Source: Tillus elongatus
Taxonomy: Eukaryota > Arthropoda > Insecta > Coleoptera > Cleridae
Direction: 5' to 3'
Assembly: GCA_964006375.1 (NCBI GenBank)
Contig: OZ023266.1
Span: 160,459,292-160,523,291 of the forward strand
DNA length: 64,000 bases
Shown here: piece after piece, positions 1 through 11,225 of the stretch
Position numbering within the stretch: position 1 is the stretch's first letter
Layout: each line of letters opens with the position of its first letter
Made by a program: the position numbers and the translations under genes
Notes under the pieces: model-generated
The model's database searches: none
What the model saw: the letters and a program-made list of their open reading frames with translations, nothing else
Told to the model about the DNA's origin: nothing

Positions 1-1306
1 ACTCCCGTTTAATTGCGATTGGCAAAGTTTCCATCAAGCAAATTCAAAACATCGACACAGGTGTCAAATGGTCTTGTAGTATTGGAGAAATGGCATTCAC
101 CGGTCCAATAATCTCTGATGGGAAGTCCAAGTCGTTTTCGCCAGCTTTTCCGCCCTTATTGGAGTCTGAAATCTGTGTCAAGCACTCATGATTGATCCCA
201 CCTGGAAAGCATCTTCACATGGTCATCCGGTAACTTAATACCGGAAGACTTTTGAGTCTGAACAAATAGTTTCTCTAAATCAGCAGAATTTTCATGCCGA
301 AATCTAACATCTGAAGTTTTAATAACCCGAACTTACAAAATCACGTAATCAAGTTTGAGATTAAACAATGTCAGGGAGGTGCTGTCAGCATAACTATTTA
401 TTTCCTGTTTAATCTCTAAGATTTTGTTAATTTTTCTAAATTTAAAAACACAGTTATTATATTTTTTTAATTGTAATTAGCAGATTTTGTCTGTAAAATA
501 TCTAACCTATACATTCTCTTTAATATCTGTTAGTTTTCATAATTAATGTAGAAATTTCACGTAGGATCACATATTCTTTTTTTGGAGCCTAACTCAAAGA
601 ACTGGCCAGTTAAATTTCTAGAACACCTGGCAATTGATTGACACACGTCAAGTAATTCACCTAATCACTTGTGTTTATTTTTGAGCGATACCCTAAGTAA
701 TTAACAGTAACATTTTAGTAATATTCAACTATTTTTATCTTATTGTTTTGGCATATGTATCTAAATTAATAATTTCTTGTTCTTGAAATTCTTGCTGTCT
801 ATTTGATTTCTATTTGTGTGCTATCAATGTTTATTTAAGATTTATCAAATCCTTTTATTTCATTGTATTCTCTATTCCAAATTTAATTTATATGATTAAA
901 TTCAACATTTTGTTACATTAACATATCTGTTTAATTGAAGAGAAATTCCTCCCTGGCATCTATTTTCTTTTGACGTCAGCGCAAATAATTATTCTTACTA
1001 TTATCTAGATATCTAAATTTCTATGTAACCTGGCACTAGTCTGGAGAGCCCACAAATATAGGACTCTGGGCAGTGCGAAGCAAACAAAGGAAGAGAACGT
1101 GAATATCAAACTACATCCAGATCTGTCAACCTCTTAAAAAGTGATGCTAATCTTAATAAATTTGATAATCTGATAGATAGCTACTTTAGGGTAGGGTGTT
1201 ATAGGCAATTGTGACCTCACCATTGAGCAGATCTATATCCACCTGAGGTCAATCATAATATACCACGGTTCTTGTACCTTAAGCTTTTCTTTGAAGGAGG
1301 TAACAA
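1..1306 (+). repeat. Right-hand two thirds of a ~2 kb dispersed repeat, probable solo LTR (copy A)
   Basis: The stretch aligns by eye with about 11.97-13.21 kb in the same orientation, with diverged but continuous matches: the GATCCCACCTGGAA block near 195, TTTTGACGTCAGCGC near 968, the TATA-like CACAAATATAGG at about 1050 and the shared end GAAGGAGGTAACA. Similarity stops at that CA. The window edge cuts off the left part. Copy B begins TG and ends CA; both copies carry a TATA-like box followed by a CAGTGC start-like motif, and copy A has AATAAA near 1156, which fits the U3-R-U5 order of an LTR. No primer-binding site or retroviral-type coding sequence follows, so a solo LTR is inferred. Confidence 0.55.
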
Positions 1307-2085
1307 AACATAATTTAATTTGTTTAGATTTTTATTCAGGTGGACAACTGGAAGATATAGTATACTGCCATCGATCTACTACAAGGAACGCTATGATACT
1401 CAGGTTGAAAAATACTATTACAAATATGTCACCGGCAGAAAATGAAACTGTCGTTTCATGTACTCCTTCGAGACTGCAGTCTTGTATTGAAAATAATTGA
1501 CGAGAGTTTGAACATGAGAGAATCCACTCAACCAGATTAAATTATGTAATATGTTTTCTATAGTGCGTTTTTTCTATCTAGTTTTTTCGTTACCAATTAC
1601 GTCAGTAGAATGAATGTTATTTATTAAACTTTGTCTATTATTTTATTGTTGCTCGCTTGTTATCGTATATGTAATTCGCAGTTCCAACTTTGATCACTAA
1701 TATCTGGGGGAGAAGGTGCTTGTTTTTTTTCCCTAATGTTTTGCAGGTGGATTGATCCCACCCTCGCTAATTAGTCGGCTTTGCTAATTAGCGTTAGAAG
1801 AAGAATATGTTGAAGATGTGGACTGTATTTATAACACTAGGTGCACCGGATTCCAGAAGATTTCAATAATACACTTTTTTATATTTATATATGTTGTATT
1901 GTTACTATATACACTTTGAACCTAACATTTATTAACAATTGGCGGTTTTACACTTGATTTAATGGGTTATTCAGGAGATTTCACAATCTTATTAGCTACT
2001 TGCTGTTGCATTTAACGCGTATACTTTCTAATTTCGAAGAAAACACTGACCTTTCACTGCAATACTGTACGAACGGAATTTCTGT
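1307..2085. other. Stretch without recognised gene
   Basis: AT-rich sequence with short open frames only. The frame at 1291-1500 has no recognisable domain and straddles the end of the preceding repeat. At 1690-1940 there are a TATA-like TTTATAAC and an AATAATAC near a TTAACA/TTGGCGG junction that could be an old LTR edge, but I cannot define its borders. Confidence 0.4.
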
Positions 2086-2412
2086 GGGAAGATTGGAGAT
2101 TGAACTGAAGTGTCGTAATCACACTAGCGATGGTTAGGTAGAAGATCGGGATCTTAGAAGTCCCAAAAAGTGATGAAGATGAGATTCGTTGTAGAACGGC
2201 ACTGTCGAATTAAACTGGCTTAAACACACGAGCGATGTTTAAGTGGAAAATTTGAAACTCAGGGTTACAAGGAGCGAAGAAGGAGCGAAGATGATATCTG
2301 GCGTAGAACTGTAGCACTGAACTGGCTTAAAGACGCGAGCGGTGTTTAATTAGAAAATTAGGAACACGGGGTTCCACGAAGCGAAGAAGATGAGATCTGG
2401 CGTAGAACTGAC
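2086..2412 (+). repeat. Degenerate tandem repeat, about three units of ~105-118 bp
   Basis: Three successive units share CTGGCTTAAA, a GCGATGTTTAA-like block, a GAAGATGAGAT block and a TAGAACTG end, with much divergence. The 80-codon open frame on the minus strand at 2327-2569 begins in unique sequence and runs into this array; it shows no domain and is unlikely to be a gene. Confidence 0.55.
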
Positions 2413-3303
2413 TTGTACCTTGCGAAAGGCTTGCTTTTATCGAGCTTTCGCGTAACGCTAGGTGACGTAGTTGACATAACATAATGTCAGTAATACAGAA
2501 TGGCCAACTAGGTAGAAGCATTATTCCTAGTGAAGAAAATCCACTGGGTGCATCTATAGAATACGTCAAAGACAGCTAAAGCTATTTACAATAAATAACC
2601 TAACGGTATATAAGTATTCTTTGTGTGGCATGCGTAAACCTAATGCGATACACATTGGAAAAGATTGTAAAACCAGAGATAAATAATTCCTGGTAGAAAC
2701 TTAAATGATAGTGAAACCGAATGAAGGTAAAGAGACAGGGGCGCTAAACCAATGATATCGAACTGCAGTTTTTACTGGTAGCGTTCGTATTTTGTAGTCT
2801 ATTTTACTGTGTTATTATTGATATACCGCTCTCTTTGATTCTCTTAATAAAAATACCAACATTACCTATCTATTTAAACAACATCCTCTCTCGGTGTATA
2901 TAAGATCCAGAGGGAACCTAGAATGATGGTAGACCAAGAAAAGTTCTCTTCAATGAGTTTAAGCTTATCAAGTTTGGTCGAGCTGAACCGAAGTAATTAG
3001 AAACTGAAAAATATATATTCAACGTCTCTCCACCACATTATTTTTGAAAATATCAAAAAATATGCGAGGCAAAAAATAACATCCGTTGCTCGACCATTAC
3101 TCTGCGTCTGTCAAAGCTACCACTTAATTAACAAATATGTGATAATAATCGCAATTTTTCGACCAATTTTAAGTACTTACTTCTCATATCACATTTTATA
3201 CTAAATCTTAATTAAAGAACGATACCGAGAGGAAGCAAAGTCTGGTGAGAGTGTTTTGATTAATATGACTTATAGCTTCCGTGATCCGTAATTCATTGCT
3301 ATT
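2413..3303. other. Stretch without recognised gene
   Basis: No domain, RNA gene or repeat boundary can be supported. The sequence is AT-rich with frequent stops in all frames. Confidence 0.4.
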
Positions 3304-3612
3304 TTGTGGTGGATCGAATTTATACACATCATTCTTCAGAGTACCCCAAAAATAAAAATCCATGGGTGTTATATCAGGACTTCAAGCACACCAATGAACC
3401 GGCTCATTGTTACAAATGACACGATTATTAAAATTTTGGTACAAAAATTCTTTGACGATCCTAGCATTGTGAGCTGGACAACCATCTTGTTCGTACCAAA
3501 TCTCGTCTAAATTATCATGAACTCTTTTAATTGTTGGTAAGATATCATTTATCAATAGATTAAGATACCTTTCCCCAGTTAAATTATTTTCAAAAAAGGA
3601 CAGACCAAAAAT
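3304..3612 (-). pseudogene. Tc1/mariner-type transposase, C-terminal fragment
   Basis: The minus strand reads through the end of a DDE transposase: an FFENNLTGERYL block, then WYEQDGCPAHNARIV with the second catalytic Asp in QDG, then SPDITPMDFYFWGTLK with the third Asp. A TGA lies just before SPDITP (WCA*SPD). The N-terminal helix-turn-helix, the first catalytic Asp and any terminal inverted repeats are absent nearby, so this is a remnant. It belongs to the same broad family (HDGAPAHF ... SPDLNPLDFYLWG) as the three long-TIR elements elsewhere in the window, but its sequence differs from each of them, so it marks a further subfamily. Confidence 0.8.
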
Positions 3613-3789
3613 GAAGTTACCTGAATTTTTTTAAAATGTAATGTTTAGTCTACATATAAAAATAACAGTTTTTTACATAATAAGCCGCACCAAATTTTAA
3701 TACAAAATCCGGCTTGCAATTGTCTGTCTTCCTATAGATGGCATGTAGGGTTAGTTTAATAGTGTAAACCTGCACGCCAATTGGTTGCC

Positions 3790-3954
3790 ATAGCTATGTT
3801 ATTTTCGGAGAAACAAAAATTATCCAAGAAACCTCAAAACTTTCCAAGAAAAACTGATCCAATTTTCCAGGTTAACGAACTTGTCTAAGCCACTTGCAAG
3901 AAGGTACCTACCAAATTTTATCAAAATCAACCTATTATTTTTGAGTTATCGGTA

Positions 3955-4039
<85 letters not shown>
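3790..4039 (-). mobile_element. HINE-like repeat, 3' half up to its (TA)n core
   Basis: Shows the family block ending GAGTTATCGGT next to the (TA)n core, and upstream TCCAAGAAACC, GGTTAACGAACTTGTC and CCACTTGCAAGAAGG, all shared with the copies at 8.4, 10.0, 22.4 and 26.1 kb. The other half is displaced: AGATCTCCTCACTAA, the family's 5' end motif, sits at 6410-6424 on the far side of the mariner-type element. The element therefore appears to have inserted into this copy's (TA)n core. Confidence 0.6.
3957..4039. repeat. (TA)n tract
   Basis: About 83 bp of pure TA; core of a HINE-like copy and left flank of the mariner-type element starting at 4040. Confidence 0.95.
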
Positions 4040-4042
<3 letters not shown>

Positions 4043-6323
4043 GGTGTTTCAAAAATGATGGTCTATGTTACAGGTGCACATTCAGCATAAAAAAAATAAG
4101 ACTATTTTTTCATATAAACATGGGTCCGCAAATGCTTAGTTTTTTTAAATATAGCGTGTTAAAGTTATTTGTTTTTGTCAGTTTTTCACAAATAAGTCTG
4201 AGTCAAATTGAAATTTTGGCGTGAAAGTTGGCATGTGGGAGTCAGAGGGCGCCACCTGTAAAACATGGTTTGCATTCAATTGGCTGTAATTTTTTGACAC
4301 CCAGTAGTTTCGACCTACCGTATAACTACGTTGCAGCCCTTATCAATTGTAAGCAAAAAATGTATATCTGATCCAAATCTCTCAGACACACCATTTTCGA
4401 GATATTTCAATTTTTGTGTGTCGATGTCGCTCACAAATTTATTTTTCTCAAGTAATTTATTGTATTGTCTGCAAATTTTAACAACAAATAAAGCAACAGA
4501 TAAAAAAGTGTATAACATGTTATGATACCTCACCACAATAAGTGTTCAAAATGGCCACCCTCCTCTTCAATACACTTTCGTATTCTGCGGAGCATACAAC
4601 GTCACACTCTGTGAAATATTTCTGGTGTATTTCTAATTTATTCGCATCCAAGTACAATTCTTTGCTGCAGATCATCAACATTTTTAACATTTGCTTCATA
4701 AACAATACTTTTGAGATGCCCTTATGAATAAAAGTCCATAGGATTTTAATCAGGAGATCAAGCCGGCCATGGCTGAGGTCCACGGCGTCCGATCCCTCTG
4801 CAGCCAAAAGTATTGCTTAGGTAATTTCTGACATTAAGGGCAAAATGTGGGGGGGGGGCTCCGTCATGCATAAACCACAGGTTATGTCTTATGTTAAGAG
4901 GTACATTTTTAAATAACACATTTAGTTGGTTTTGCAGAAATTCAAGATAAGTTGTAGCATTAAGTCTGTGAGGTAAAAAAACGTGTCCTATCAAATTACA
5001 CACTACAATTCCATCCCATACATTTAAGGAAAATTGCCGTCGCGCCTAAATCCAGACTCGTCAGTGAACATTACACAATTTAACAAGTTGTCTACATAAT
5101 TATGTTGAAGAAACCATTAGCAAAATTGTAGGCTAGTTATAAAATCTCTTTCAGGCAATAGTTCCTGCACACCTTGGATGTGATATTGACGCAATTGTTG
5201 CTCTTGAAGAACTCGCCATATCGTTGCATGGGATGCTCCCAGATGATTGGCCATTTCCCTAGTACATATTTTTGGATTTTGTTCAATTTCATCCAGAACA
5301 GCCTCTTCAAAATCAGGATTTCGTGCACATCGTGGTCTGCCTCGATCAGCAGTAACTTTATTAAGGGTACCTGGTAAAAAAAATATTCGAAAGAGACAGA
5401 TCGATGTATTAGATAATGAAAGTATGTATATGTTTCTCGCAGACGGATGTCAATCCGTTGAAACATCCTTCTGTCCGGAATTCTCCGATTTGGGATGGCT
5501 TCTTCATACAGTTGTTTCGCTTCATAACAGTTACCAAAAACTCGTGAATGCATAACATGCATGTCTGTTAGTTCATTGTTGGTAAAAACTTCCATATTTA
5601 ATTAGAAAAATTCCGGACAATACAATTAATTACTTAAAAATAGTGAGTAGTCTCAAACGTAAAAGTCAAATGTAATAAATGTCACGACGAAAACGCAAAA
5701 GTCAAGTCCTGTAACGATGGAAACCACTTTGTTAAATGGTTTGTTCAAAGTTTGTTATCACGGCTTTTTATTTTATCTTCATGATTGTGTCTTGTCAGTT
5801 TTTTTTTTCTGGTAAGAGTTTCATTTTTAACTAGAGAAAAGAAAATTAAGTTTATACATACTGATAGCAATTAAAAGGTGAAAAATGTATTCCTATAATT
5901 TGTCGCAGAATTAATTTTTGAGCGACATCGATATACAAAAATTGAAATAGCTCGAAAATGGTGTTTCTGAAAGATTTGGATCACATATACATTTTTTGCT
6001 TGGAATTGGTAAGGGCAATCTAGCTATATGGTAGGTCGATATTACCAGGTGTCAAAACATTATAGCCAATTGAATGCAAGCCATGTCTAACAGGTGGCGC
6101 TCGCTGCCACCAGTTTTATTAACAATGACATATTTAAATTTCATGCCCTCGAAAACCTCCACATGCCAAGTTTTACGTCAAAATTTTAATTTGACCCGGA
6201 CTTATTCGTGAAAAACTGACAAAAACAAAGCATTTGCGAACCCAGGTTTATATGAAAAAAGAGTCTTATTTTTTGTGCTGAATGTGTACCTCTAACATAG
6301 ACCATCATTTATGAAACACCCTG
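4040..6323 (-). mobile_element. Tc1/mariner-type element E1 with ~400 bp terminal inverted repeats
   Basis: The ends are CAGGGTGTTTC (4040) and GAAACACCCTG (6323), flanked by TA on both sides. The inverted repeats extend inward with moderate divergence to about 4440 and 5920; matching landmarks are ATGATGGTCTATG near the tips, the GGCGCCACCTGT / ACAGGTGGCGCT block, and a TCGATGTCGCTCA / GAGCGACATCGAT block at the inner ends. The transposase remnant lies between them on the minus strand. Inverted repeats this long are much longer than the roughly 30 bp of classic mariner. The element is inactive because its transposase is broken. Confidence 0.8.
4520..5595 (-). pseudogene. Transposase of E1 (DUF4817-type Tc1/mariner), multiply frameshifted
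   Basis: From the minus-strand start at 5595 the protein begins MEVFTNNELTDMHVMH, followed by the RRIPDRRMFQRI helix-turn-helix region typical of this family. The frame then shifts: the next stretches read as RCARNPDFEEAVLDEIEQN-like and QELLPERDF-like sequence in other frames. The frame at 5003-4758 carries GHVFLPHRLNATTYLEFLQN and the second catalytic site as MHDGAPPPHF, with an extra Pro. The SPDLNP motif expected next is missing: at 4800-4740 the sequence reads into GRRGP and unrelated codons. C-terminal remnants (EEEGGHFEHL-like) end near 4540. Several indels and a lost third catalytic motif make it non-functional. Family size would be about 340-350 residues. Confidence 0.75.

Positions 6324-6327
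<4 letters not shown>

Positions 6328-6409
<82 letters not shown>
6328..6409. repeat. (TA)n tract
   Basis: About 82 bp; right flank of mariner-type element E1 and left flank of the truncated Penelope-like element. Confidence 0.95.
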
Positions 6410-6413
<4 letters not shown>

Positions 6414-6438
6414 TCTCCTCACTAAAATTTGGCATTAA

Positions 6439-7005
6439 GAAAATGTACCACTTCATAACGACGAACGAGAAAAGGAGTACAAGATCATAATACAAATAGC
6501 AGAAAGAAATGGATACAACAAGAAAACAATAGAGAAGCTAGTAAAACAAATCAAAAACAAACAAATCAACAAAACCGAAAACAAAACACCAGAAACAAAC
6601 ACAAAATACACAACATTCACTTATAACCACCACATCAAAAAAATAACACAAACACTCAAACAATATGACTTAAAAATGAGCTACAAAACCAATAACAAAA
6701 TAATAAAAAAAAAACAAGAACATAACCCACATGAATTAAACGGAATATATCAAATAGAATGTAACACATGCAATAAAAAATATATAGGAATGACAAAAAA
6801 ATCAATAGAAACAAGATTCAAGGAACATATAACAGCATTAGATAAAATCCACATACCTAGCTACAAATCAAACGTAGCTACACACATTCACAACACAAAA
6901 CACCAAAAACCAGACATCACCCAATTACAACTAATGAAACAGGTTAAAGACCACAAAAAAAATGGAAATCTGGGAACAATACTACAATCAACAAACAAAC
7001 AATAG
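6439..7005 (+). CDS. Penelope-like retroelement protein, C-terminal part with GIY-YIG endonuclease
   Basis: One uninterrupted frame of 188 codons plus stop, open from the stop at 6436. The first part is the linker that follows the RT in PLEs (NVPLHNDEREKEY, then a YNKKTIEKLV helix and a Lys/Asn-rich stretch). The GIY-YIG nuclease begins at NGIYQIECNTC and runs through YIGMTKKSIETRFKEH, with the catalytic Arg in TRF; the Cys pair IECNTC and later His residues (THIHNTKH) fit the zinc-binding insertion of PLE nucleases. The nuclease is thought to nick target DNA to prime reverse transcription. Codon use is strongly A-rich. The RT domain is absent, so the copy cannot move alone. It is a different subfamily from the PLE pair at 10.6-14.8 kb. 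Confidence 0.85.
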   Translation, partial: ENVPLHNDEREKEYKIIIQIAERNGYNKKTIEKLVKQIKNKQINKTENKTPETNTKYTTFTYNHHIKKITQTLKQYDLKMSYKTNNKIIKKKQEHNPHELNGIYQIECNTCNKKYIGMTKKSIETRFKEHITALDKIHIPSYKSNVATHIHNTKHQKPDITQLQLMKQVKDHKKNGNLGTILQSTNKQ

Positions 7006-7239
7006 GAAACAATTAATGCCAGAACAAATCCAAGTACAAACATTTTAACAAAACTTAATAAAGGCCACACAAATAGACAAATTATCAAACCACAGTGATC
7101 AACACAGGAGACCGATACACACGACACAGTCCGAAGGCGCAACCAATCAGAGAACAGGAAACCGACCAATAGAAGCTCACGGCGCACGCGCCACGTACAC
7201 TCTCAGACGTAGACCAGACAATAGCGATAACACTCAGTA

Positions 7240-7284
7240 GCGTGCTGATGATGAACCGGGACGGTTCGAAACTGCAGTCCGCGC
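7240..7284 (+). ncRNA. Hammerhead ribozyme motif in the PLE 3' region
   Basis: All hammerhead parts occur in order: stem I strand GCGTG (7240-7244), core CTGATGA (7245-7251), stem II GAACC/GGTTC (7253-7257 with 7263-7267, loop GGGAC), core GAA followed by A-C (7268-7272), a tiny stem III closed by A-C/G-T around a TGCA loop, the cleavage triplet GTC (7277-7279), and stem I partner CGCGC (7280-7284) with one G-U pair. One extra T (7252) sits between core and stem II and could lower activity. Hammerheads with a very short stem III are established in Penelope-like elements, and this one lies 230 bp after a PLE coding end. Predicted cut is after C7279. Confidence 0.75.
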
Positions 7285-7364
7285 AAACCAATAAGAAATC
7301 ACAAACGTACAGCAAACAAATAAAGTGTATATTTAAAAGTGATTACAATGTAGTGCAATATTCC

Positions 7365-7366
<2 letters not shown>

Positions 7367-7443
<77 letters not shown>
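7367..7443. repeat. (TA)n tract
   Basis: About 77 bp; right border of the Penelope-like fragment. Confidence 0.95.
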
Positions 7444-7447
<4 letters not shown>

Positions 7448-7545
7448 CTTCCAAATGTTGCTGCAAATATGCTCCGTGTATTTTTGCATAGCTTGAAACA
7501 CGTGTACGTCATTGTCACCTTGCGGTTTTGCCCTTAACCCTTTTT

Positions 7546-7548
<3 letters not shown>

Positions 7549-7610
<62 letters not shown>

Positions 7611-7626
7611 GTATATGTATATGTAT
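7549..7626. repeat. (TA)n then (GTATAT)n tract
   Basis: About 56 bp of TA followed by four GTATAT-type units, a compound microsatellite in otherwise unassigned sequence. Confidence 0.9.
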
Positions 7627-7744
7627 ACTTTTTAACTGAATAGAAATTTTCTTCTTACCATCATTACTTCTCTATTAGTGAATTTCCACCAAAAATGGAC
7701 GTCCGAAGTGACAGAAACCGATAGAGGAAAAACCATCTTTAAAC

Positions 7745-8439
<695 letters not shown>

Positions 8440-8915
8440 AAAATCGAGACGCATCAAGTGCGTTATGGTAGTGAATTTTTATTAAATGTTTCAAATTTGA
8501 ATAACTCAATTTTCTATAATCTTAGAAACTTTAATTTTGGTGCGTAGTAAGGTCTTCCCTAGGGAAAAATATTCACCAAATTTCATTAAAATAACTTTGT
8601 AATTTTCGGAGCAAAAAAAATTTTTTCGAAATAAAATTTAAAATTTGAATAACTAATTTTATATAAACTTAGAAAGTTTAATTTTGGTACGTCGTAATAT
8701 CTCTCCCAAGGCAACATATATAGTCAATTTCATTGAAGCAGCTTTGTTATTTTCGGAGAAAAAAATTTTTTTTTTAAAGAAAAACTCAAAATTGTCCCGG
8801 AAAACCTCGTCCGATTTTCCTGGCTAACGAACTCATCCAAGCCATTAATAAAATAAAAGCACTTGCCGACTTTCATTGAAATCGGTTGATTATTTTTTGA
8901 GTTATCAGACGGATG

Positions 8916-9000
<85 letters not shown>

Positions 9001-9106
9001 ATATAAAAATTGAAACTGACCCCGGATATGGGTTCTAGGGGTCCTAGTTCGTCTCACCATCGATACCTCTCTATTAGTGAATTTTTAAAAATAAAAATTC
9101 ACTAAA
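8440..9106 (-). mobile_element. HINE-like element, near full length
   Basis: Reads on the minus strand from the AGTGAATTTT motif (TTTTTAGTGAATTTTTA-type, about 9106) through the TAGGACCCC block and GTCAGTTTC, the (TA)n core, then the CGATTTCAATGAAA and GGTTTTCCGGGA blocks, to the 3' AAAATTCACTACCATAACGC motif and its hairpin at 8443-8475. Internally the 3' half repeats a GAATAACT-type ~115 bp module twice. No coding sequence. No target duplication is apparent. Confidence 0.7.
8920..8997. repeat. (TA)n tract
   Basis: About 78 bp; core of the HINE-like element at 8440-9106. Confidence 0.95.
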
Positions 9107-9689
9107 AGCTAATTTTATTCGATGAGCATATTTTTATTTGTAAACTAGTGAATTATTTATAATATTTGGTAGCAAAGAGTGAAAGTCATAGTTGTAACGT
9201 CAAAGCTACATCGCCTGTACACTGAGATGATAGCTTGATTGAAATAATTTATTTTTGTATCTCTGTTAGAACACACATCCTGGTAGCATTTCTTTAAAAT
9301 GTTAATCTTGCAACTTGTTTGTAGACGTCGTGTTTACGTAATTAAAAATTAGTATCCAGTCAATTTAAATTCGGCAATAACTCCGCTTTGTCCATTTGAC
9401 GGCATCCATTACGGGAAATTATCTCATTTTCATGGTAACACCAGTTGCAGTTAAAGTCCAGTTCGTCAAAGTAAATTAGGAATCAATGGCGTAATTGCAT
9501 TTCAGTTTTTATTTGTTTTTACATTCTATACACGTTTACTTTAAGTACTGTATTTAGCTGGTATTTCAGTAGCTAAAATCTTCAAAATTACGCACAGTCT
9601 TTGCTTTTAACTGGTAATAGCTTCATATAACTGTACTAATCATAATTATTAAGCCTTGCTATTAGCATTTTTATTCGGCATTAAAAAAT
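9107..9689. other. Stretch without recognised gene
   Basis: AT-rich spacer between two HINE-like copies. No domain, RNA gene or repeat border supported. Confidence 0.35.
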
Positions 9690-10362
<673 letters not shown>

Positions 10363-10521
10363 ACGCTGTGCCACTTCTAAGTGGATAAGCTTCGCAATAG
10401 TGATGGGCACAATCGAATGATTTCAATAATCGGAAAGTCCAGCCTCGAATATCGGCACTAAAATTTTCTCAAACGATGTTTAAATAGTGCAAGAGAAGAG
10501 AGAGTAATTCAAGTATTAAAA

Positions 10522-10622
10522 AAGTCTGGACGCAGCAAGTGCATTATGGAAGTGAATTTTCATTAAAATGTTTTTAATAGCAAATATGTCTCTTTAATGC
10601 AAGCATCACCGGTATAACGTAT
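10522..10622 (-). mobile_element. HINE-like 3' end fragment
   Basis: GTCTGGACGCAGCAAGTGC, the reverse complement of the family's 3' hairpin end, is followed by the AGTGAATTTTCATT subterminal motif and about 60 bp of family sequence (AGCAAATATGTC). It is cut by the PLE arm that begins near 10625. Confidence 0.65.
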
Positions 10623-10624
10623 AT

Positions 10625-11225
10625 AGTAGTAGCAATGTACCACAAAAACAACAAACTTAAGAATTTATTAAAACTCGAGTTTCAGCTCCTGTTTTGGAGC
10701 CATTTTCAAGAGGTAAAGGAAATATGTAAGGTCATAAACTCTAGGGCCTCTGTATACTCCTTAGAGCGGCGGACGAGGATTGGTTGGGTTATTGTAGCTC
10801 GATTACGGGGCCTAAATCTGCCTACTCCCCAAATCTCGCCGGAGATCGTCGTGTTAAACCCTAGGCCTAAGAAAGATCTGGCAGTTCGTTGCAAGTCTTG
10901 TATTGTATGTATCGTTTCGTCTACCTGCTTCGTTATCAGTGAAAGTAGCCGGGTCACGGTCCGGGGCTTTAGTCACGGTACTTAAAGGAATAAGGGGATT
11001 AGGAGGATTATGAGGATTACAGGCATTTGTTGAGACAGATAATGGGTCAATGAAATTTTCTATTAACTTTATTGTCTTTTTGTGTGTTTGTAATGAAGAT
11101 ATAATAGTTTTCCAATTACTCGGAAGACAAACACCATCCTCTCTCTTATTTAAATGATCAGGACGTTTTTCGATTTTCTGTTGCTTTGCGGATAATTGTA
11201 AACTGGGGCTATTGTTTTGGCTGGT
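10625..11225 (-). mobile_element. Penelope-like element, 3' part of the left arm of an inverted pair
   Basis: The reverse complement aligns along its length with 14040-14715: TTTCCAATTACTCGG-type, the GGAGGATTATGAGG block, CTAGGCCTAAG and the CTTGAAAATGGCTCC end. It carries the 3' untranslated part of the PLE including a decayed hammerhead-like stem (GGCTCC paired with GGAGCT followed by GAAAC). The coding part continues at 13213 beyond a 1.99 kb insertion. Confidence 0.7.

Larger units (their letters stand above)
6410..7366 (+). mobile_element. 5'-truncated Penelope-like element (PLE) between two (TA)n tracts
   Basis: Contains the C-terminal end of a PLE open reading frame (6439-7005), an untranslated 3' region rich in short CpG-containing blocks and a hammerhead ribozyme motif at 7240-7284. 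The reverse transcriptase half is missing; the left limit is the remnant of a HINE-like 5' end (AGATCTCCTCACTAA) next to a (TA)n tract. The right limit is an AT-rich junction with a second (TA)n tract at 7367. Penelope-like elements commonly insert as 5'-truncated copies, so this reads as one retrotransposed fragment. Confidence 0.75.

Noticed and set aside
1690..1940. Possible LTR edge with TATA, polyA-like signal and a TTGGCGG sequence
   Set aside because: No paired copy, no defined TG/CA ends and no coding sequence nearby.
5174..5555. Plus-strand frames of 67 and 102 codons
   Set aside because: Shadows of the minus-strand transposase of E1.
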